Shown piece by piece: positions 58,638 through 64,000 of a stretch of 64,000 nucleotides of DNA. Position numbers and translations under genes: made by a program. Position 1 is the stretch's first letter. Each line of letters begins with the position of its first letter. The stretch comes from PNON01 sp963757065 (GTDB taxonomy: Bacteria; Chloroflexota; Anaerolineae; Anaerolineales; Anaerolineaceae). The stretch is taken from positions 62,001 to 126,000 of the forward strand of contig CAVWQC010000007.1 of assembly GCA_963757065.1 (NCBI GenBank), given 5' to 3'. The notes beneath the pieces are model-generated. The model was not told the DNA's origin. It searched no databases and saw nothing but the letters and a program-made list of their open reading frames with translations.

Positions 58638-59210
58638 CTAGTCGTGTTTCGGCACGTAATTAAGTACAACAATCCCACAATCAAACGATCTCGATTTAAC
58701 CAATACCAGGTTTTGTTTGCCATTCAATTCTTTGAATATTGGCATTCCGTACCCAATTGCAGTTGGATTAATAAATAAATGGTATTCATCAATCAATCTA
58801 TTTTTAATTAATGCTGATACGAAAGTTGCACCACCGTAAGCCATAATATCTTTACCGGTTTGACTTTTCAGTTTCTTGATCTCATCTACAAGGTCACCTT
58901 TTGCTAAAACCGTATTATCCCATTTTGATTTTTCAAGCTTTTTGGAAAAAACGACTTTGGGTGTATCTGTAAACTTCCTGCCAGAAGAAACTTCCGGATC
59001 ATTCGGATTTGCAGCCACACCTGCCCAGTGAGGAATAAAGCCTTCAGCAAGTTTTCTGCCTAAAACAATGGTGTCTATAGGTTCTGTAATACTGGTGACA
59101 TAATTATTTATGTCATCACCCCAGTTGATGTTCGTCCAGTCCATTTCACCATTTGGCCCAGCGATGAAACCGTCAATTGTCATCTGTACTTGTAGTTTTA
59201 ATTTTCTCAT
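58638..59210 (-). CDS. RibD-type dihydrofolate reductase-fold protein (second copy)
   Basis: A 190-aa NADPH-dependent reductase-like protein. MRKLKLQVQMTIDGFIAGPNGEMDW, IDTIVLGRKLAEGFIPHW, then KDIMAYGGATFVSALIKNRLIDEYHLFINP and YGMPIFKELNG. This is the classic family layout. Related to but not identical with the protein at 27454, so they are paralogues or independent arrivals. AAGGAAATG-like sequence before the start. Confidence 0.86.
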   Translation of the reverse strand: MRKLKLQVQMTIDGFIAGPNGEMDWTNINWGDDINNYVTSITEPIDTIVLGRKLAEGFIPHWAGVAANPNDPEVSSGRKFTDTPKVVFSKKLEKSKWDNTVLAKGDLVDEIKKLKSQTGKDIMAYGGATFVSALIKNRLIDEYHLFINPTAIGYGMPIFKELNGKQNLVLVKSRSFDCGIVVLNYVPKHD

Positions 59211-59461
59211 TTCCTTTTTCCTTTTTTCCTGGTCCCGTCTTTGCTATGATTGCTCCACGCAGATAGCCGTATAAATTCATTATACGGATTCCAGAACTGC
59301 AGTAATTCAACTGTATAACATTACAAAGTTAGGATGGAGGCACGGACCAGGTGCCAACTTTTCCGGTTTCGTAATAAACCATCCCGGGAGGAAATAGGAA
59401 ATGGAAGATTTCGGAATTGTTTTGATAGATTGTTTGGATGAATTAATTCAAAATCAAGCGG

Positions 59462-59957
59462 TTAGCCTTCAGGAGTGATATCTACAGGATCATTCCCAGG
59501 CCAAACTAGTTGATAGGTGATGAGGGAGTCCGGAATGCGAAATCCGATGGCAAATTCCTTGTACTCTGGACCCACCCAACCCGCCATGGTTGATATTGTT
59601 TCTGACCCATCGTTTCCGAGGATATGGATCGTTCCCTGGTTTGAATCAGGAATTAATTTTTGGAATTCCTCAAGTGAAAATGTATCGGTGCTGAGAGCTT
59701 CCCCACCGGGACCAGCTAATATTATTAGGAGAATCTTCTCCCCGGGATTGGGTTTGTCTCCGTTGACTTCATCCACGATACGGGCAGATGATAGGGTGAA
59801 CTGTCCCATTTTCGTGTTTATAACCTGGTTTCCGGTGGATGTGTACGTTTGTTGGTTCAAAAGTGGAAGGTGAGACCTGAACTGGAGCAGGATTCTTTGC
59901 ACAGGCAGCAATACCAAATGTCATTAATAGAGCAAGGATGAGTGTAAAGTACTTCAT
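59462..59957 (-). CDS. Secreted lipoprotein (one frameshift)
   Basis: About 164 aa. MKYFTLILALLMTFGIAACAK gives a signal peptide and lipobox Cys. A frameshift of one base lies in 59830-59870; beyond it, TSTGNQVINTKMGQFTLSSARI and GEKILLIILAGPGGEALSTDTFS lead to a beta-rich domain ending with DPVDITPEG. No family recognised; an envelope-anchored binding protein is plausible. Confidence 0.65.
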
Positions 59958-60238
59958 CAAGAAGATCCTTTCAGAGTGAGAATAGTCCATTTGTAACAGA
60001 TTTATTACCCGGCTGCTTAATGGTAATCGTACAGGAAGCCTACGGTTTCCATACGGCTTGTGTTTTTATGCCAAATCCACTTAATCGCTGTTGGTTCAAT
60101 AACAAGAAAAATCATCGATATACCCAGTTTGAATTGTTATTTGTGTAAATCTTTCGCCAGAAATTAGTTGATGAGGTAAGTGGAAATAATAGGATTGGTG
60201 TAACCATTACCAAGGAATTGAAATTTACTGATTCCTTT

Positions 60239-60991
60239 CTACGATTTTAAGTTATTTTTATCAGCGAAGAAATCCAGCCACATGTGACCGGTAGTAACAC
60301 GAATCTCAGGATGTTCACCAGCGAAAGCACGTAGATCATCTGTTAGCGGCCCTAATACCGCCTTGACCAACCAATCCGGTGCATAATCTTCGAGACCAAT
60401 GGGAGCCGCATCTGCCACATGGAAGAGCCAGCCGTCATCCGTGCGAATGGCTACCCCGCAGTGTCCACGGGTATGGCCGTAAAGTGGTACCAACCACATT
60501 TCAGGTTGAAAGGGCAGCCGGATGGCTGGCAAATCGAACCAGGTTTCGCCCTGATTTGAGTATAAAGTCAGCTTTGGGTGATGTGCAACATGCCGATGCA
60601 CATAAGCCAGGTCAGTGAACTGCTTCGGCTTGCCGATGAATGCTTCATATTCAGTTTGATTTACATGGATGGTTGCATCGGGAAAATCACTTATGCCGCC
60701 GCAATGATCGAAATGCATATGGGTCAGAATGATATGTTTCAGATCTTCCGGTTTATACCCCAAACGGGAGAGTTGTCGGATGGCGGCTTCATTAATATCC
60801 AAAGGGACCTTGGTGATCACCTGGAACATTCGAAGAATTCCCGGCGGATGAATATAGTCTTGCATGCCGGGTCCGGTGTCAATGAGAACAAGTCCCTGGC
60901 TGGTCTCCATAAGGATGCAGAGGGTGCCGGTGTGCCAACTGCTGGGTATCCGGGCGTTGCATGTAAAGCAATTCAGGAAGTGTATATTCAT
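60239..60991 (-). CDS. MBL-fold lactonase-type hydrolase
   Basis: A 250-aa metallo-beta-lactamase fold protein, similar to AHL lactonases (AiiA type). The main motif LTHMHFDHCGG is complete; GHTRGHCGVAIRT gives the next His, HVADAAP the bridging Asp, and TGHMW the last His candidate. A quorum-quenching or general lactonase role is a family expectation only. Intact. Start ATG 60991. Confidence 0.87.
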   Translation of the reverse strand: MNIHFLNCFTCNARIPSSWHTGTLCILMETSQGLVLIDTGPGMQDYIHPPGILRMFQVITKVPLDINEAAIRQLSRLGYKPEDLKHIILTHMHFDHCGGISDFPDATIHVNQTEYEAFIGKPKQFTDLAYVHRHVAHHPKLTLYSNQGETWFDLPAIRLPFQPEMWLVPLYGHTRGHCGVAIRTDDGWLFHVADAAPIGLEDYAPDWLVKAVLGPLTDDLRAFAGEHPEIRVTTGHMWLDFFADKNNLKS

Positions 60992-61143
60992 GAGTGGTAG
61001 CTTAACGTTTTCATCCAGGCAATATTAGGTTACAAAGGATAATAAATACGTTCGAAATTACCAAGCGCATCCTGATCAATTTGATAAAGCAATTATGCAT
61101 AAAAGTAAGACCCTCTCCCAAGTAAACCTTCTTACAAAACCTC

Positions 61144-61569
61144 CTAAAGGCGTTTTGTAAAAAAGTAACGCTGATGGCCGGGAGGAAAGTCTTGCAGTTC
61201 ACCAAACACCTGATATCCGTTTCTTTTATAAAACTCCGGTGCTTGAAAACTGAAAGTGTCCAGATACGAATTCTTTGCACCCCGCTGTCGTGCTTCCTCT
61301 TCAACACGCATTAATAGATTTTTCCCATATCCTTTACCCCGCAGTTCTTCTTTTACCCACATCACATTTATGAACAACCAATCCCAATTTACTTCAGCTA
61401 TCACTCCCCCCACAATTTCCCGGTCAGGAGAATACAATGCCAGGCATAAACCTTGTGAGTTGTCGTCACCTGCAAGTTGTTTGTTGTGGTCGCGAAGGCC
61501 TTGCCCAATTATCCTCCAGGCAGATTCCTCAGGTTTATCAACGAAGACGATCTGGTAATTTTCACCCAT
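61144..61569 (-). CDS. GNAT-family N-acetyltransferase
   Basis: A 141-aa GNAT protein. MGENYQIVFVDKPEE, then EVNWDWLFINVMWVKEELRGKGYGKNLL with the acetyl-CoA loop (R-G-K-G-Y-G-K), and SFQAPEFYKRNGYQVFGEL. Complete. GGAGT lies before ATG 61569; 11 residues upstream are not homologous. The acceptor is unknown. Confidence 0.9.
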   Translation of the reverse strand: MGENYQIVFVDKPEESAWRIIGQGLRDHNKQLAGDDNSQGLCLALYSPDREIVGGVIAEVNWDWLFINVMWVKEELRGKGYGKNLLMRVEEEARQRGAKNSYLDTFSFQAPEFYKRNGYQVFGELQDFPPGHQRYFFTKRL

Positions 61570-61647
61570 AAAAAACACTCCTTTCGAATTCATTATAACC
61601 ATGAGGAGCTGTATCTTTTGGTTTCATCTGAGTTCCAATTATAAAAT

Positions 61648-62256
61648 TTAGGTATTTGAACCTGAGTTCAGCTGAAGGAGTGTATTGATCAACAATTTTT
61701 TCAGCTGGTATTTTTCCAATACCCGTCCAGGGAGCTGCTGTTCAAGGTAGAGAGAAACAAAACCGTGCACCAGGCTCCAAACAGCAATTGCACTTTCTTC
61801 CAGTGGTCCAGTACTAAGGACTTTCCCTTTCTGGCAAATCTCAACGACTTCGACCAGCTTGTGATAGGTCTTCTGAACCACATCCATGAACTCAGGGTAC
61901 GAGTGATCATCTTCAAGGATACCGGAGAACATCAGCTTGAAACAATTGGGTTCAGAAACCGCAAACTGAATATAGGTCCAGCCAGTTTCTGTCAAAAGAT
62001 CATGGGGGGAATTCTGGAACTCTGATACCGTGGTCGTTATCTGATCATGCAAGTCGTTAAAACCCATGGTCGAAATGGCAGCGAGCAATGCCTGCTTATC
62101 TTTAAAATGGGAATATGGTGCTGAGTGGCTGACTCCGGCAGCCCGGGCTGCGCTGCGCAAGGTAAGTGCATTCACTCCCTCTTCCCTGAGGATTTTCATT
62201 CCCGCCTCTATCAGCGCTTGTTTCAGATCCCCGTGATGGTATTTTTCTTTTTCCAT
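61648..62256 (-). CDS. TetR/AcrR-family repressor, divergent to aldolase operon
   Basis: A 202-aa regulator starting MEKEKYHHGDLKQALIEAG, a typical start. The helix-turn-helix is TLRSAARAAGVSHSAPYSHF at about residues 27-47. Its own -10 box ends about 6 bases before the ATG and there is no Shine-Dalgarno sequence, so the mRNA is probably leaderless. A 23-nt perfect palindrome covers its -35 box and that of the aldolase gene, so it likely represses both. Confidence 0.9.
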   Translation of the reverse strand: MEKEKYHHGDLKQALIEAGMKILREEGVNALTLRSAARAAGVSHSAPYSHFKDKQALLAAISTMGFNDLHDQITTTVSEFQNSPHDLLTETGWTYIQFAVSEPNCFKLMFSGILEDDHSYPEFMDVVQKTYHKLVEVVEICQKGKVLSTGPLEESAIAVWSLVHGFVSLYLEQQLPGRVLEKYQLKKLLINTLLQLNSGSNT

Positions 62257-62262
62257 GTCAAT

Positions 62263-62291
62263 ATCATACAGATTAATCTTGACAGTGTCAA
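62263..62291 (-). promoter_or_regulatory. Consensus promoter of TetR gene
   Basis: Minus strand TTGACA (62291-62286), 17-nt spacer, TATGAT (62268-62263). The start point would fall at about 62256, the A of the ATG. Confidence 0.75.
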
Positions 62292-62296
62292 GATTA
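62274..62296. promoter_or_regulatory. 23-nt perfect palindrome shared by two promoters
   Basis: TAATCTTGACA on the left mirrors TGTCAAGATTA on the right around one central G (62285). Each half contains a TTGACA read outward, one for each promoter, so one bound repressor dimer would shut both. Confidence 0.8.
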
Positions 62297-62307
62297 TTTC
62301 CTATACT
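62279..62307 (+). promoter_or_regulatory. Consensus promoter of the aldolase-aminotransferase operon
   Basis: TTGACA (62279-62284), 17-nt spacer, TATACT (62302-62307). Leader of about 25 nt to ATG 62339, with GGAGG in between. Confidence 0.8.
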
Positions 62308-62338
62308 ATAGCTACATTTGATGCATGGAGGAAAACAA

Positions 62339-63028
62339 ATGAGCGACTATTTGCCCTATTGCCAGTTGATTGTGGATACTTCCAAAGATCTCACGGGGAA
62401 AGGATTCCTGAGCGCAACCGGTGGAAATTTATCAGTACGCATTCCGGCAGAAAAGGCAATCGCCATCACCCCATCCAATTATGATTATATGAAAATGATC
62501 CCAGCGGATATCTGCGTCCTTGATTTGGAATTGAATCCACTTGCAGGGGAGCGCCAACCTTCTGTGGAAAGCGCCATGCATGCGGCGATCTATAAGGTCC
62601 GTCCGGATGTGAATGCCATCATCCATACCCACCAGGTTTACCCCAGCACCCTGGCACTTATCGGTATGCCGATCCCGGCGCTGTTCGATGAGCAGGTGCG
62701 TTTTCTCGGACGTTCCGTGGAGATCATCCCTTACGCACCGTCAGGCACCGGTATGTTGATGAATACAGTCGCAAAGCATGTAAAAAACCACAATAATGCC
62801 TACATCATGGCCAATCACGGAGCGCTGTTATTTGGGGGTGATATGGAACGTGCGGTTCATAATGTTTCCGTATTGGAAAAATGTGCCCTTGCTTATCTGC
62901 TTACATTATGCACTGAGCATAAGGCCAGCCGAATTCCTCTTGTTATTCGGGAGGTGGCTTTCGCTAAGCTGCGCAAGGACCAGAAGAAATATGAAAAAGA
63001 TAAATTGATACCTCTTCATGGTACATGA
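62339..63028 (+). CDS. Class II aldolase/adducin-family enzyme
   Basis: A 229-aa zinc-dependent aldolase or epimerase. The substrate-phosphate region SATGGNLSVRIP, then IIHTHQVYPSTLALIG (the two His metal ligands), and the third ligand in MANHGALLFGG; this is the fuculose-1-phosphate aldolase/L-ribulose-5-phosphate 4-epimerase pattern. Start 62339, with GGAGG; the frame extends seven codons earlier without homology. Leads an operon with an aminotransferase and is controlled by a divergent TetR gene. Confidence 0.9.
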   Translation: MSDYLPYCQLIVDTSKDLTGKGFLSATGGNLSVRIPAEKAIAITPSNYDYMKMIPADICVLDLELNPLAGERQPSVESAMHAAIYKVRPDVNAIIHTHQVYPSTLALIGMPIPALFDEQVRFLGRSVEIIPYAPSGTGMLMNTVAKHVKNHNNAYIMANHGALLFGGDMERAVHNVSVLEKCALAYLLTLCTEHKASRIPLVIREVAFAKLRKDQKKYEKDKLIPLHGT

Positions 63029-63061
63029 TCGAAACAGAATTAGATTTTAGGAGTTGAAACA

Positions 63062-64000
63062 ATGGAAACCGGTGCTTACGCGATCTCAAAATACCCCGAT
63101 GTGGTTGATATATACAACCGCCTTGAAGCGCTCATTTCTCAACCTCTGCGTCCCATCCGCAGGGAAAAGATGCAGGATGTGCTGAAATTATTTCGAAAAA
63201 CAATGTGAAAAATCCAAAGGTTTGAACGACGAAGCAAAGCAGATCATCCCCGGAGGAGTACAGCACAACCTGGCGTTCAATTATCCTTTTCCCATTGCCA
63301 TGGAAAGAGCTGACGGTGCGTATTTGTGGGATGCAGACGGAAACCAGTATATCGATTTCCTGCAGGCGGGCGGCCCAACCGTGCTCGGCAGTAATTACAA
63401 ACCGGTACGCGACAAGGTGATCGAAATGCTGCAATCCTGCGGTCCGGTCACCGGGCTGTTCCATGAATACGAATTGAAGCTTGCGCAGCTTGTCAGGCGT
63501 TACATGCCAGCCAATGAAATGTTCCGCATGCTTGGTTCAGGCACCGAGTCTGTGATGGCAGCAATACGTGCCGCCCGGGCATATACCCGGCATGCCAAGA
63601 TCATCAAAGTTGGCGGGGCCTACCATGGCTGGAGCGATCAGATGGTGTACGGTCTGCATATTCCCGGAACAGGCCGGTTGGAGGCAAAAGGCATCCCCTG
63701 GGGAGCCAGCCTCAATACCCAGGAGTTCTATCCCAATTCACTGGCAGCATTGAAACGCCAGTTGATCTTCAACCGCTTGATAGGTGGGACTGCCGCTGTG
63801 ATCGTAGAACCGATGGGACCGGAGAGCGGCACCCGGCCGGTTGCATTTGATTTCAATCAGAAAGTGCGCGAGTTGTGTGATGAGTTTGGTGCGCTGCTCA
63901 TATTTGATGAGGTTGTGACCGGATTCAGGATGGGCATGGGCGGTGCACAAGGTTATTTTGGGATCAAACCGGATTTGACGATTTTTGGAAAATGCATCAC
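63062..64000 (+). CDS. Class III aminotransferase, glutamate-1-semialdehyde aminomutase-like (3' end missing; one frameshift)
   Basis: A PLP enzyme, truncated at the window edge. METGAYAISKYPDVVDIYNRL leads to a frameshift near 63190 (one extra T; YFEKQCEKSKGLNDEAKQIIPGG when corrected). Then VQHNLAFNYPFPIAMERADG, GSGTESVMAAIRAARAYT, GAYHGWSD and the PLP-ring Asp in FDEVVTGFR. The cofactor Lys probably lies in the last visible codons (IFGKCI). Separated from the aldolase gene by 33 bp, so the two act together, perhaps making or breaking an amino sugar or amino alcohol. Confidence 0.85.

Noticed and set aside
1..64000. CRISPR arrays, tRNA/rRNA genes, transposases, phage genes
   Set aside because: Looked for by regular repeats, tRNA-like ends and typical protein motifs; nothing convincing was found.

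Overview
The window looks like a chromosomal segment of an uncultivated Chloroflexota bacterium, most likely class Anaerolineae. This rests on the type of gene content (phosphorolytic beta-glycan use, many small lipoproteins and orphan membrane proteins, DUF4956/CotH/VTC cluster) and on dispersed GTTGGGTT/AACCCAAC-type non-coding repeats; it is an inference, since no rRNA or tRNA gene lies in the window. There is no transposase, phage gene or CRISPR array.

Layout. 1-8.9 kb (+): a tightly coupled carbohydrate operon with the end of an Opp/Dpp-type ABC ATPase, a short GH94-like remnant, a GH2 beta-mannosidase, two tandem GH94 phosphorylases and a cupin, closed by a terminator. 9-18.6 kb: accessory genes (small membrane proteins, a 612-aa surface protein, alpha/beta hydrolase plus TetR, methyltransferase plus B3/4 protein, UbiA prenyltransferase, DUF3597) separated by two families of dispersed repeats. 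18.6-36.5 kb (mostly -): small housekeeping and stress-like genes: DUF937, RRM RNA-binding protein, winged-helix protein, DUF1761, several VOC and RibD-type reductases, rhomboid protease next to a lipoprotein, CPBP protease, nitroreductase, Gfo/Idh/MocA oxidoreductase, TetR-MDR oxidoreductase pair, PhzF. 36.6-41.7 kb (+): a four-gene cluster DUF4956-CotH kinase/beta-helix-VTC polyphosphate polymerase-metallophosphatase, all overlapping or nearly so; this is the most interesting system in the window. 41.7-51.1 kb (-): subtilase-DfsB-DUF7000 operon, M20 peptidase, flavin monooxygenase, cupin, methyltransferases, PLP decarboxylase. 51.3-57.6 kb: an MCP-hairpin-like sensor, an SPFH/flotillin-like protein, TIGR04076, a REC-PAS-GGDEF-EAL protein and a VF530 protein. 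57.8-64 kb: dienelactone hydrolase, reductase, lipoprotein, MBL lactonase, GNAT, then a divergent TetR/class II aldolase-aminotransferase locus with an unusually clear operator.

Two things cut across the window. First, 22 genes are broken by 28 single-base frameshifts, 26 of them apparent one-base insertions, with both halves of each protein well conserved; insertion-biased sequence error is the likeliest cause, so I annotate the joined genes as CDS and give the shift position. Second, all three TetR genes have consensus sigma-70 promoters beside or inside perfect or near-perfect palindromes.
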